Positions 8,201-17,154 of a stretch of DNA of 38,113 bases are shown here, in pieces. The translations under genes were made by a program, and so were the position numbers. Source of the DNA: UBA11891 sp049890035 (GTDB lineage Bacteria > Bacteroidota > Bacteroidia > Flavobacteriales > Flavobacteriaceae); assembly GCA_049890035.1 (NCBI GenBank), contig JBMHCG010000044.1, positions 1-38,113 on the forward strand, in the 5' to 3' direction. The notes below the pieces were generated by a model. It had not been told where the DNA came from. It worked only from the letters and a program-made list of their open reading frames with translations, and made no database searches. The first letter of the stretch is position 1. Each line of letters starts with the position of its first letter.

Positions 8201-10336
8201 TGTTGTATCATACTTCGTGGTAGCTAATGTGAAATATTCATCGGCACTTCGTGTGCTAGAAATAGAATTCGACTCCTCCAAATAAAAATTCATAAAATCC
8301 AAATTGACTAAAGAGCTTACGTAATTATGTGTGTAGGTCAAAGAATGATCACCTGCGGGGAGGGTAGAATTGAATGTACCGCTAGAATCCCCTGTCAGAG
8401 TTCCATTAACCGTTGTAAATGTACCTGTTAAGGATGTATTCGTTGAAGCATCACTAAAAATAACGATGGGAGAAATAATAGTAGTGAGATTGATTGAAGC
8501 ATCTCCTAATGACTCCACGATATTATCAATTCCGTCATTTTCTAAATCCAAATCGACATTATCAATCACCCCGTCTTGATCCAAATCGGCCGGACATACG
8601 GGTACATAATATTCCATCGAAGTATAGGTCTTGGTATTACAACTAATCGTACCATCAACACGATATCTTCGATATTGATTATTTGTTCTTAAAGTTGCAG
8701 AATTCGTTATAGCAATGGTTGTAGGCACTTCCCATGAAGCACTATCATAATTGAATCCATACCATTGAAAGCTATCAAACTCGGTACGGTTGGAAATCCC
8801 TAAAACAACCCGATCGGAACAGTCTCCATATTCGGATGCATATCGGTACGAATCAACTTCGATAACGGGTGGGTTTTGAAAACCCGAATAAAAAGATCCT
8901 GATGTAGCAGCACCATCTCGCGTATAGTATGATAAGTAAATTTTACCTGTAGAGGAAACTGTTACATTGCCATCTAAATTATCCAATCTGTAAGTTACAT
9001 AACTGGCTTGTCCAGTAACGGCATTGGGACCATTTCTAATTACCCCTCCGGCAAAACTCGTATCGGTAACATTCGCATTGGTATTGTCTTGATCAGAAAA
9101 AGTGATTGTATCACTAACCCCAGCAATTATTGTCATCTGACCGGATGTCACAGGCAAGGTTCCTATCAAAGATATAGAGGGAATATTATTAACAAAATGA
9201 TCCCCGGCACAGTCCAAAGGTGGTACAAAAAATAGACTCTGATTGGCAGAATTTCCATTAACTACATTTCTATATGCATATACATCTTTTGAAGTTCTTA
9301 CATAAAGATTTTCTACAGATGAGAATACATCATTTTCAATTTCAAAGAACTCCCCCGCCATTAAAGTCGTAGACGCAACGGAGCTCCCATTTAAAAAAAT
9401 ATTTGTATTGTCTTCATGTGCTACAATAAGGACATTATCTGCGTCAACACCGTTTCCTGAGGGGTCTCCTTCAATAAAAATATATTCACTTCCAATCTTA
9501 TCAGTACCAATTATCTGATCTACGCCCTGATCTCTACCAGTACCGCGTCCCATTGAACCGTTTGCTGAACCAACATTGACTACAATATCTTTATCGGACT
9601 TTACGCGCACACCGATAAGTCCATTTCTGTTTTCGGGGGGGCGAACCAAAGAGCCTTGCGCTACACGAGCTGCAATGGTATAACTTTCAAAACGATTTAA
9701 AGTAAAAGTGAAACTTGATACTCCTATTGCAGTTGTTGATGGTTCTAATTGAAGTGCTGGATCCAAATTGTCAATAGTAACTTCTGTATCATCCTCAATG
9801 GCCATTACGGATGTAAATGTTACATAATTTTGGTCTGCTATGGTAACCGAGGTGGAGTTTGTGAAACCCGCCGTTCGAAATTCTTTTCCCAATGCAGCAA
9901 TCCCTTTGCTAACAAAAGCACCTGCTTGAGGTGAATTATCAATTGGAGGACTTGTATCACCAGCAACATAGCGTATGGATACATAAATGGGTTCATCTGC
10001 TTCAACATAATACCCTTCATCAGTGGTCACTGTCCCTGTATTGGCCAGTGGAATAAAAAGCTGGGTTGTGTAGGACACCCCCAATGAAAGAACAAATGGA
10101 GAACTATTCGAAACTTGACTGACTGTGGCACTGCTTGCTGGTTGACCCACAGGTTGTACCGTAAAGGTTACCATGCTGCTGCTGGGTGTCGATATCATCA
10201 TAAACTGCTGATTGGGAGTGGAGTTGCCTTCCACAGCAGTCAATGGAGGGATGTAATGAAATCTACTCAATTGAGCAAAACCAACAAAGCCGAATAGCAA
10301 GACTATCCAGAGAATAAAACGTTTTGACAAAAACAT
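5279..10336 (-). CDS. Giant T9SS type B (gliding-associated C-terminal) surface protein
   Basis: A 1685-residue secreted protein. It starts with a signal peptide (LWIVLLFGFVGFAQ). Residues about 25-480 resemble the IgGFc-binding-like N-terminal domain seen on Bacteroidota surface proteins (FHYIPPLTA, DVYAYRN, LFFVPPLDCAG). Next come a TSP3-like calcium-binding stretch (about 583-613, DLDQDGVIDNVDLDLENDG), a second Asp-rich piece (YDSDNDGCDDVLEAGF) and an Ig-like domain near SPTSQYICLGEDAVFEV. Three Calx-beta-like repeats follow (about 985-1320), then a Ser/Thr-rich linker (about 1322-1382) and another TSP3 block (about 1390-1450). The C-terminus (about 1602-1685) has NAISPNGDGTNDQWEIEG and ends LGNRDVYKGFIYVRR, the type B sorting domain cut off or processed during T9SS secretion and attachment. 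Two of the Calx-like repeats are nearly identical at DNA level. Ligand is unknown; the domains suggest adhesion. Confidence 0.88.
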   Translation of the reverse strand: MFLSKRFILWIVLLFGFVGFAQLSRFHYIPPLTAVEGNSTPNQQFMMISTPSSSMVTFTVQPVGQPASSATVSQVSNSSPFVLSLGVSYTTQLFIPLANTGTVTTDEGYYVEADEPIYVSIRYVAGDTSPPIDNSPQAGAFVSKGIAALGKEFRTAGFTNSTSVTIADQNYVTFTSVMAIEDDTEVTIDNLDPALQLEPSTTAIGVSSFTFTLNRFESYTIAARVAQGSLVRPPENRNGLIGVRVKSDKDIVVNVGSANGSMGRGTGRDQGVDQIIGTDKIGSEYIFIEGDPSGNGVDADNVLIVAHEDNTNIFLNGSSVASTTLMAGEFFEIENDVFSSVENLYVRTSKDVYAYRNVVNGNSANQSLFFVPPLDCAGDHFVNNIPSISLIGTLPVTSGQMTIIAGVSDTITFSDQDNTNANVTDTSFAGGVIRNGPNAVTGQASYVTYRLDNLDGNVTVSSTGKIYLSYYTRDGAATSGSFYSGFQNPPVIEVDSYRYASEYGDCSDRVVLGISNRTEFDSFQWYGFNYDSASWEVPTTIAITNSATLRTNNQYRRYRVDGTISCNTKTYTSMEYYVPVCPADLDQDGVIDNVDLDLENDGIDNIVESLGDASINLTTIISPIVIFSDASTNTSLTGTFTTVNGTLTGDSSGTFNSTLPAGDHSLTYTHNYVSSLVNLDFMNFYLEESNSISSTRSADEYFTLATTKYDTTEYGKTITVIDNGGELLIDTDHDGVYESGLTSFTSEEIRFKWSGTVSSSQFYFKSHEITEIEFTHEVKNSTATSTFAGQIELRYYYVSSYVGLSFFKVGDYINYDSDNDGCDDVLEAGFTDGNSTAVFGDPDYNNKGKLGTNTPTVDSLGRVVGAGGYLTPSDANSNTIFDFQENTSPPSISASPTSQYICLGEDAVFEVAPNVSNIYSFQWQIDSGGIWLDLANTVTQTGVNSTTLTLINPPISLDTQAYRVVISAPQYACSTAVSAVANLYITDAGWAPVSPSLILSEGGSSTTFGLALSDQPTSTVVVAASVSPTSQLSVSPTLFTFTASDWSVTQSGTLFAIDDSIADGAVSATLTFSVSDVLSNACYVPLGDLVYNLQVLDNEIPGFSVTAISSDVVEDSSSTATFSIVLDVEPTSNVIIDLTNGDVTEISMTVTQLLFTPLNWNVPQVVTVAGVSDTLVDGDITTTITLSISSGPSVFTALASQTVSVDTLDDDTAGFTVTAVSSNVLEDPTSTASFTVVLNSQPVSNVIIDLTNGDVTEISMTVTQLLFTPLNWNVPQVVTVAGVSDTLVDGDITTTITLSISSGPPTFLTLANQTLAVTTLDDDTAPTSPVASSGSSGSTSSTPSSTTTSATIPSNTASSSSTSVTTVEADNRTATETLAGNVETELDSDGDGVPDALDVDDDNDGILDIVEGNQDVDSDGIPNRLDLDSDGDGCLDVVEAGFEDGDANGLLGTGELTINQEGQVETFPGYTSPMDADANLIFDFLEAPSDAIAYIQNKRIPIVLDTPLYIPLVTSAALLVSWEFSIDYDPILQIGQWNPIDDLDVIVNQTDTGLRFENPKRNWNNYAFRAFYRFPGDVCDPGAYTNAVQLYVTPLRIPNAISPNGDGTNDQWEIEGLLHFTQREVTIYNREGLVVYQSLRYENDWSGISNVGKLKSGTQLPEGTYFYVLKLGNRDVYKGFIYVRR
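6425..6928 (-). repeat. Direct repeat, two 168-bp copies 336 bp apart inside the T9SS type B gene
   Basis: Copies at 6425-6592 and 6761-6928 differ at only two bases by my reading (C/T in the ATCCGAC/TACC part and A/G in TTTAGGGGA/GGT). They encode residues about 1249-1304 and 1137-1192 of the same protein, one 112-residue Calx-beta-like repeat apart. The sequence between and around them is clearly more diverged, so the identical part is shorter than the protein repeat. This indicates recent duplication or gene conversion. Confidence 0.9.
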
Positions 10337-10344
10337 AGTTCATC

Positions 10345-10352
10345 CAAATTTA
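10345..10352 (-). promoter_or_regulatory. Putative -7 box TAAATTTG for the T9SS type B gene
   Basis: On the minus strand TAAATTTG matches the Bacteroidota -7 consensus TAnnTTTG exactly and lies 8 bases before the ATG at 10336. I see no good -33 TTG at the usual spacing, so this is a moderate call. The leader would be very short. Confidence 0.4.
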
Positions 10353-10416
10353 CACAATCCTGTTGTGGGAATTTTATCGTTCACCAAAGAGAAATTAACT
10401 ATCTTTAAACCATAAA

Positions 10417-11265
10417 ATGGATCTCATGGAAACGATAATTGAGTATTTTGAAACGATCCCTTCTGCACACCGCAGTCTGATTTTAGTTGGTGGTTTGTCC
10501 TTTTTTTGGATGCTTGAAAGTGCCGCACCTTTATTCAAATTCAACTATAAAAAATGGCGCCATGCCCTGCCCAATTTATTTTTTACACTGACCACAGTTG
10601 TTATTAATTTTGTGTTGGCATTTTTACTCCTCAACACCTCAGATTGGGTGGTAGCCAATCAATTTGGTATCCTCCACTGGTTACCGAGTATGCCTTTCTG
10701 GGCTGCCATGCTTTTAGGGATCCTGATGTTGGACTTAATCGGTGCTTACCTTCCTCATTGGGTGGAACACCGAATCAAACCCCTTTGGATGGTTCATTTG
10801 GTTCACCATTCCGACCACCATGTTGATACAACAACAGCCAACCGACACCATCCCCTAGAAAGTTTGGTTCGCTTTACGTTTACCTTATTGGGAGTCTTTG
10901 TCGTTGGGGCGCCAATTGGCTTGGTGATGCTATACCAATCCCTATCGCTGGTGTTATCTCAATTCAACCATGCCAATATTCAATTGCCCAAAAAAGTTGA
11001 TCAGTTGTTAAGCATCGTTGTTGTCTCTCCTGACATGCACAAAATCCATCATCACTACCGATTGCCCTACACAGACGCTAACTTTGGAAATATCTTTTCC
11101 ATATGGGATCGCCTTTTCGGCACCTATCTTCATTATGACCGAGATAAGATTGTCTATGGCGTCGATGTTTTTCCGGATGAACACAAAAATGGGCAAGTTA
11201 AGGAACTTCTCAAACAACCTTTTCAAACCTACCAGAGACCCACCGCTGAGCCAGAAAGCAACTAA
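10417..11265 (+). CDS. Membrane fatty acid hydroxylase / sterol desaturase family protein
   Basis: A 282-residue integral membrane di-iron enzyme of the fatty acid hydroxylase superfamily (PF04116 type). The histidine clusters that bind the iron pair are complete: HWVEH at 114-118, HLVHHSDHH at 127-135 and HKIHHH at 208-213, plus FNHANI between them. Hydrophobic segments at about 20-35, 52-75 and 92-112 precede the first cluster and another at about 152-178 lies between clusters, as expected for a four-helix membrane enzyme. It probably hydroxylates or desaturates a lipid, possibly a carotenoid, sterol-like or fatty acyl group; the substrate cannot be told from sequence. It is divergent to the type B T9SS gene and lies upstream of the type A T9SS gene, and I see no functional link. 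A second ATG lies three codons inside. TATCTTTA at 10400-10407 is a near-consensus -7 box. Confidence 0.88.
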   Translation: MDLMETIIEYFETIPSAHRSLILVGGLSFFWMLESAAPLFKFNYKKWRHALPNLFFTLTTVVINFVLAFLLLNTSDWVVANQFGILHWLPSMPFWAAMLLGILMLDLIGAYLPHWVEHRIKPLWMVHLVHHSDHHVDTTTANRHHPLESLVRFTFTLLGVFVVGAPIGLVMLYQSLSLVLSQFNHANIQLPKKVDQLLSIVVVSPDMHKIHHHYRLPYTDANFGNIFSIWDRLFGTYLHYDRDKIVYGVDVFPDEHKNGQVKELLKQPFQTYQRPTAEPESN

Positions 11266-11288
11266 TCATGTCGTAAGGAAAAACTTTG

Positions 11289-11296
11289 TAAATTTG
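11289..11296 (+). promoter_or_regulatory. Putative -7 box TAAATTTG before the T9SS type A gene
   Basis: TAAATTTG fits TAnnTTTG exactly, 35 bases before the ATG at 11332. It suggests that the large surface-protein gene has its own promoter rather than being read only from the hydroxylase gene. No clear -33 element was found. Confidence 0.4.
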
Positions 11297-11331
11297 CAAT
11301 TGTTGCATTTACTATAAGTTTCTCCCTCTGT

Positions 11332-14300
11332 ATGATACGTAGGTTACTATTCCTCTTTTCGTTGTTAATAATAACATCAGTCTGGAGCCAAAACAACTGC
11401 CCTGAAAATTCTGGTTTTTTTGATACCGTTCAGACAACGCCTGACAACCCGATCACGGTCAACTTTGACTTGACAAATTATTTTTCTGACTCGGATGGAG
11501 ATGCGTTAACCTTCACCGCTGAATCCAGTGACAGTAATGTTGCTATTGTTTCACTAAGTGACGCAAATTTAACTATCTCCACCGGTAGCGAAGGCTTTGG
11601 ATTTGTAAGTATCATTGCTTCAGATGGAGATCAAAGTTGTTTTACAAGTGCTGAAATTTCTGTGGTCGTTGAAGTACCCATTGATGTAACGCTACCCGAA
11701 GATTTAACCCCACCTACGGACGACCCAAATAACCCGTCTGAATCAGACCCAAATACAACTGACAGCACGGGATCTGAAACCGATCAAACAGATACCACCA
11801 ACCCAGATGTGACCAATCCTTCTGATGACATAACCCTCCCAGACACTGATTTTGGGACAGCTCCAAGTGCCAACTGCCCTGTTGCTACAGGAGAATTGGG
11901 TGCCTATGAACAGGACCTATCCCAAAGTTTAGCCCTCGAGTTTGAATTGACTGACTATTTCACAGATCCTTCCGGAAATGGGCTCAGCTTTACCTACGAT
12001 TTGTTTGGAGAAGCAGTGATAGAAGTGTCTTTAGAGGGCAGCAAACTAAGTGTCCAAAGCACAGGAAGTGCAGGTTTTGTAACACTTTTTGTCAATGCAG
12101 ACAATGGTGAACTAGGATGCTTTTCTTCAACCACACTCAATGTTTACATGATTGATTCCAGTGATACTTCCAATCCTGATATTTCAATCGAAGATCTAAT
12201 CCCAGATACAAGCACCCCCCCACAAGATGTATTCGACCCTGCCAATTGTCCAGAGGTGATCGGAGAATTAGGTTCCTATGAACAAACCATTGATACACCA
12301 TTTTCATTGGAGTTCAATCTTAACGATTATTTTTCCGAGCCCGACAATAAGGAACTCACATATTCTACCGACTTATACGGCGATGATGTCATTGCCATAT
12401 CATTAGAAGATTCAGTACTAAAAGTTGACGGAATTGGAAAAGCTGGTTTTGCAACCCTGTTTGTTGATGCAAGTAATGGAAATGAAGGCTGTTTCAGTTC
12501 CACCTCTTTAAATGTGTTTTTCACCGATCCCAGTGATACAAATGCGCCTGATATATCTATTGAAGATCTCATTCCCGATGTCCCTGATGTAACAAATCCT
12601 GATTTTGGACTCGGTGATACGGGGGTCGACTTCACACAGTGTCCATTTGTAACAACTGGGCTAGAGCCAATCATAACATCTCCAGATGCCCCCAAAGAAG
12701 AAGTATATGATCTAAAGTTTTTCTTTAGCGATCCTAATGACAAAGAATTATCCTACTCGATAAACAATCCAAATCCTTCTGTAGTTTCAGCCGAACTGGA
12801 AGGCAGTGTGTTGAAAATTAATACGTTGGATGTATCGGGTGAAGCCTTTATAGAGATTCAAGCCACCAATGGTGAACCGGGTTGTGAAACCTTCATGGGA
12901 ATTTTTGTCTTAGTGGCCAATGCAGAAGAAATTCCTACTATCAGCGAGTTGGAAGAAAGTTTTGATTTCACCACTGAAATAGATCAAAATCTTTGTCCTG
13001 AACTGTCCACACCTTTTGAACCCATTTCAGTCCCTTTTGGTGAAGCACAGGAATTTAAATTCAATTTGAATGACTATTTCTCTGACCCCGAGGGAGATTC
13101 ATTCGAATTCGAAATTTTTAATGCCAATCCAACTGTTGCTTATACCTCTTTGATTGGAAGCAACTTAACCATCAGCTTGGGGAACGAATACGGTCTTGGA
13201 TTTGTCATCATCAATACGATCGGTGGCGGCACCAATTGTATCAATAGTGCTGAAATCCTTCTCGAAGTAATTCCAGATGATAGCCTCCTTACCGATTGTC
13301 CCCCTTTGCTCGCTACCAGTCCAGAAATTGCCTTGCAACTGGATCAACCAGAAACGTCTGTAGATTTACAAAGTTTCCTTAACACGGCAGATAACCAAGT
13401 CTACACCATTTCACTTCTCGGTACTGAAAATGATTTTATCCAAGCGGATTTATTTGGATCCACCCTGGTTGTCAGTGTTAAAGAAATTGGGGCGGGTAGC
13501 AGTGCCGTCTACATCGAACTGAAAGAAGAAAACTCAGGTTGTATCGAAGTCATACCTTTCTATATTGCTATCGAGGATCCCCTGGGGCTTCAGGATATCA
13601 ACTGTCCCAACCTGAAATTAGATTTCCCTGGTCTGATTACCCTGGAAAAAGGTGCCAGTATCAGTTTTGCATACGCAGATTATTTTGCCAACATTGATAC
13701 AGAAGGTATCGAGTTTATCGGTGCTGTTGCTTTTGAAAACCTTGCAATGGCCAGTATTGACAATGGCACGTTAACCCTTACAGCAAAAGATCAAGTGGGG
13801 TATGTCCCTGGGGCTATTGGGGTGAAAGATGGCTTTGGTTTGTGCGAAATTTACATCCCGTTTGAAATCCAAATCCTTGGAGAGGGGATAACAGAAAACA
13901 GTTGTCCCGAACTGATCGATGCCATACCAATCCTCGAGATCAACGAAACAGCTTCTGAAATAACTGTTGATTTAAATAGCTATTTCCAAGACCCAGATGG
14001 GGATGCACTGACCTATGGAGCCTTTATAGATTCCAATGAATTTGTTGATTTCAACCTTATTGACAATCAGTTAACCTTATTCTTAAAACAAAATATTCCG
14101 GCCACAGCCTTCCTAGAAATTAGTGCAACGGATGCATTCATTGACTGCTTTACAACAACTGCAGTAGAAATAAAAGTGGGATCCGCAGAAGAAATTAGTA
14201 CTAATAATTGCCCGGAAATAAGTGGTTCGGTGGCTGGTGTAACTTTTGGGCAAGATGAAATACTAAAAAATATTTCCATCGATGGTTTGTTCAGCGATCC

Positions 14301-16455
14301 CGATGGCGATCCCCTACTAATCAGTGTAAGCTCAAGCAATCCAGAAATTATCAATGCCGAACTTCTGGATGATACCATCACTCTTTTTGCTACCCCTGGA
14401 AAGTCCGGTTCGGCACAACTCAATATTGTTGCACAGGATGATGACCCGTATTGTCAAACCATTTTTAATGTAACGGTTGATGTACCTTCTTTTGAGCCTG
14501 TGGTACAAAATACATGCCCGCAGATTGATAGTGGAATCCCTCCTATACGCGTCGCGTTAAATAGTTCCGATAAACTGATTTTATTACCAAATTTAATCAG
14601 TGATGACGATCCTAATCAAATTAGTTTTTCTGTTACTAGCTATAACAAATCGGTTGTTGATGCATCTATTGAAGGAAATTATCTGGTACTAAACTTTTCT
14701 GAAGTTAATTTAGGGCAAGCACAAGTCGGAATAAACATTTATGATAATGGTTCCGGATGTGTTGAATATCTTGAATTCCAAGTAGAGGTATTTGACGAAG
14801 TAGAAAATCTCCCTCCCTATTTTGAAGCCCAAAGTTTTACTGTCAAAGAAAATGATTCCGATGAAAGCATCACTTCCTTTGATAAATTCATTGGAAAGAT
14901 CATAGCCATTGACCCTGAAGGAGGGAATGTCAATCTCTCTGTATCGAGTGGCAATCCAAGTTTGTTCGACTTGCGAGAAGATGAACTCTATCTAATTGGT
15001 GTTCTCGATTACGAAGAGCAAGTTGTACATACAATTGAAATTGTGGCTTCTGATGGAGAAAAATCAACGTCCTACGCCTACAATATATTTGTTGAAAATG
15101 TGGCTAATGCCAGTATTCAAAGGGAATTCACCTTACAGGTGTATGATATTGATAATGAAAGTACAACGAGTAAATCAGAGGCCTACAAGCGCTTTTTGAA
15201 TCCCGCCTTACAGCAAACTCGAAAGGGAGTCGGTAAATGGAAAGTCCGTAAAAAAATTACGGGAGGTGCCGATGCTGATAAATTCAAAATACAAAAAGCC
15301 TCTGAGCAGAAGAACAGTGACATTGTTGAAGACCAGCTGATCTTTAGAACAAACCCTGATTTTGAAAATCCAACGGATGCCAATGGGGATAATATTTATG
15401 AAGTTGATGTAGAGATAATCAACGAAAGAGATGGCGAATCCTTGATCCCCGTCATTGTGAGTCAAAACGCTATTGTAGTACCCGAAAATGAACCCAAAGC
15501 GCTTCAAATAGAGTCCATACCTGCCACAGTGCTTCAAGACACTGATAACGATGGTATTCAAGACCTAATTGATAACAGTCCATTACAATACAATCCCGGT
15601 CAAGAGGATAGTGATGGAGACGGAATTGGTGATGTTTCAGACGATGCCGACCAAGACGGTGTATGGGATCCTTTTGACATTTGCCCAGATACGCCATTTG
15701 GCATACCCGTTAACTTAGAAGGCTGTCCCATTTTGGTTATTCCGCCCAATAATTTTACCATTTCAAAAAGTGAAAAATGCATCGGAGAAAACGAAATCAC
15801 ATTGACTGTTGCGGATGCTTCTTATTTCTACTTATTGGACTTGACAGGACCGAAAAGTTCCAACAAAACCCTAAGAAATGCCAATAGTACTTCATTTAAG
15901 GATTTACCGGGTGGGGAATACCGTTTGTGCATTACCATCAATAATGTGGATGAAGATGAATTTCAACGCTGTTTTGACATTACTATTGTTGAACCCGAAC
16001 CGCTGTCTGTCTACAGCAAACGCACAACCAGTAAACAACGGGTGGTCTTTGATTTATCGGGCGGTACTGTTTACAATATCACCCACAATGGAATGACACA
16101 ACAGACTACTGAAAATTCTGTTGCCATTGATTTATTAAAAGGACTCAACACCATTCGTATTGATACTGGAACGGAATGTCAAGGGGTCTTTGAGCAACAC
16201 TATTTCAATTCATCGGTGGTAATGCTGGCACCCAATCCAGCAAATGAATTCACTAGTATTTTTGTTGGGGGTGACGATCCACAGGTAAACATAGCCCTTT
16301 ACAATTCTTTGGGTGGGGTTCTTTACCAAACAAAAGTTCGTGTCCCACAAGATAGAAGAATTACACTACCCACCGCTTCCCTCCCTGTAGGGAGCTATTA
16401 TGTAAAAGTAGAAGGAATCACAACGCGAAAAAACATTACCCTAATCAAAGAATAA
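11332..16455 (+). CDS. Giant T9SS type A surface protein with ten Cys-paired repeats
   Basis: A 1707-residue secreted protein with signal peptide (LLFLFSLLIITSVWSQ). Ten repeats of 100-130 residues start with a Cys-Pro pair at about residues 22, 181, 305, 436, 554, 655, 758, 858, 960 and 1062. Most then show DYFSDPDGD-like text typical of cadherin/Ig-like beta-sandwiches and a second Cys near the end (SCF, GCF, GCE, NCI, DCF, YCQ), so each repeat probably closes one disulfide. A Thr/Asp/Pro-rich linker follows repeat 1. After repeat 10 come a true cadherin-like domain (about 1160-1262; PYFEAQSFTVKEND, LDYEEQVVHTIEI) and TSP3 motifs (about 1402-1467; DTDNDGIQDLIDNSP). The C-terminal 80 residues (APNPANEF ... 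LPVGSYYVKVEG) are a type A sorting domain for T9SS export. The lipoprotein gene follows 4 bases later. Role: long surface filament or adhesin (inference). Confidence 0.88.
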   Translation: MIRRLLFLFSLLIITSVWSQNNCPENSGFFDTVQTTPDNPITVNFDLTNYFSDSDGDALTFTAESSDSNVAIVSLSDANLTISTGSEGFGFVSIIASDGDQSCFTSAEISVVVEVPIDVTLPEDLTPPTDDPNNPSESDPNTTDSTGSETDQTDTTNPDVTNPSDDITLPDTDFGTAPSANCPVATGELGAYEQDLSQSLALEFELTDYFTDPSGNGLSFTYDLFGEAVIEVSLEGSKLSVQSTGSAGFVTLFVNADNGELGCFSSTTLNVYMIDSSDTSNPDISIEDLIPDTSTPPQDVFDPANCPEVIGELGSYEQTIDTPFSLEFNLNDYFSEPDNKELTYSTDLYGDDVIAISLEDSVLKVDGIGKAGFATLFVDASNGNEGCFSSTSLNVFFTDPSDTNAPDISIEDLIPDVPDVTNPDFGLGDTGVDFTQCPFVTTGLEPIITSPDAPKEEVYDLKFFFSDPNDKELSYSINNPNPSVVSAELEGSVLKINTLDVSGEAFIEIQATNGEPGCETFMGIFVLVANAEEIPTISELEESFDFTTEIDQNLCPELSTPFEPISVPFGEAQEFKFNLNDYFSDPEGDSFEFEIFNANPTVAYTSLIGSNLTISLGNEYGLGFVIINTIGGGTNCINSAEILLEVIPDDSLLTDCPPLLATSPEIALQLDQPETSVDLQSFLNTADNQVYTISLLGTENDFIQADLFGSTLVVSVKEIGAGSSAVYIELKEENSGCIEVIPFYIAIEDPLGLQDINCPNLKLDFPGLITLEKGASISFAYADYFANIDTEGIEFIGAVAFENLAMASIDNGTLTLTAKDQVGYVPGAIGVKDGFGLCEIYIPFEIQILGEGITENSCPELIDAIPILEINETASEITVDLNSYFQDPDGDALTYGAFIDSNEFVDFNLIDNQLTLFLKQNIPATAFLEISATDAFIDCFTTTAVEIKVGSAEEISTNNCPEISGSVAGVTFGQDEILKNISIDGLFSDPDGDPLLISVSSSNPEIINAELLDDTITLFATPGKSGSAQLNIVAQDDDPYCQTIFNVTVDVPSFEPVVQNTCPQIDSGIPPIRVALNSSDKLILLPNLISDDDPNQISFSVTSYNKSVVDASIEGNYLVLNFSEVNLGQAQVGINIYDNGSGCVEYLEFQVEVFDEVENLPPYFEAQSFTVKENDSDESITSFDKFIGKIIAIDPEGGNVNLSVSSGNPSLFDLREDELYLIGVLDYEEQVVHTIEIVASDGEKSTSYAYNIFVENVANASIQREFTLQVYDIDNESTTSKSEAYKRFLNPALQQTRKGVGKWKVRKKITGGADADKFKIQKASEQKNSDIVEDQLIFRTNPDFENPTDANGDNIYEVDVEIINERDGESLIPVIVSQNAIVVPENEPKALQIESIPATVLQDTDNDGIQDLIDNSPLQYNPGQEDSDGDGIGDVSDDADQDGVWDPFDICPDTPFGIPVNLEGCPILVIPPNNFTISKSEKCIGENEITLTVADASYFYLLDLTGPKSSNKTLRNANSTSFKDLPGGEYRLCITINNVDEDEFQRCFDITIVEPEPLSVYSKRTTSKQRVVFDLSGGTVYNITHNGMTQQTTENSVAIDLLKGLNTIRIDTGTECQGVFEQHYFNSSVVMLAPNPANEFTSIFVGGDDPQVNIALYNSLGGVLYQTKVRVPQDRRITLPTASLPVGSYYVKVEGITTRKNITLIKE

Positions 16456-16459
16456 GATT

Positions 16460-17152
16460 ATGAAAATTCACACAATCTATTATATTTTTTTAGTGGCATT
16501 TCTACTAGTTGCCTGTGCTACAGAACCTGCACCACTCCCTCCGGGTGTTCCTTCTCTTGTTTCACCGGCAAATAACGAACCTTGTTTGGATGGAGTCATA
16601 ATAAGTGATACGCAAAGTGAGGTTGATTTCCAATGGTCAACGGCAACCAATGCGCTGAACTACATCTTGGAAGTCACCAATTTAGAAACCAACCAAAAAC
16701 AATCTTTTCCTACTGCAACAAATAGTAAAAAAATTTCCCTTTTCCATGCAGTACCCTATCAATGGCGGGTCATTGCCATCGGGGAACCCGAAACCATTCC
16801 GAGTAACAGTGCGGATTGGAAATTCTTTCTAGCCTCCGAACCTCAAGTGAATTATGCCCCCTTTCCACCCGATTTGACGTTCCCAGAGTCCGCTGCTACC
16901 GTTACTCCAAATAATGGCACCATCAATGTTAGTTGGACAGCAAATGACCTGGACAATGATATCGTGCGGTTTGATCTTTATCTGGACACGGAAGACGGCA
17001 ACACCCTTGTTTCAGAACTCAATTATACAGGAGAAACTACTACGATCGAAGTAACAGTAGAGAATAACCAAATTTACTATTGGCAGGTAACCGCTATTGA
17101 CGAAGTAGGGAATACCAGCAACTCGGGAATTTACAGTTTTCGCACACAGTAG
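16460..17152 (+). CDS. Lipoprotein with two fibronectin type III-like domains
   Basis: A 230-residue lipoprotein. The lipobox LVAC places the acylated residue at Cys19. The mature part begins ATEPAPLPPG and lacks the acidic run right after the Cys that marks surface-exported lipoproteins in some Bacteroidota, so its leaflet is uncertain. Two beta-sandwich domains of FN3 kind follow: about 30-115 (FQWSTATNALNYILEV ... YQWRVIAIG) and about 130-230 (INVSWTANDLDNDIVRFDLYLD ... YYWQVTAID). It starts 4 bases after the type A T9SS protein and is almost certainly cotranscribed with it, so it may anchor or assist that protein at the cell envelope (inference). No enzymatic motif is visible. Confidence 0.85.
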   Translation: MKIHTIYYIFLVAFLLVACATEPAPLPPGVPSLVSPANNEPCLDGVIISDTQSEVDFQWSTATNALNYILEVTNLETNQKQSFPTATNSKKISLFHAVPYQWRVIAIGEPETIPSNSADWKFFLASEPQVNYAPFPPDLTFPESAATVTPNNGTINVSWTANDLDNDIVRFDLYLDTEDGNTLVSELNYTGETTTIEVTVENNQIYYWQVTAIDEVGNTSNSGIYSFRTQ

Positions 17153-17154
17153 TC

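Noticed and set aside
11295..11307. Inverted repeat TGCAATTGTTGCA near the start of the type A T9SS gene
   Set aside because: Arms of only 5 bp with an asymmetric loop; expected by chance in AT-rich DNA.
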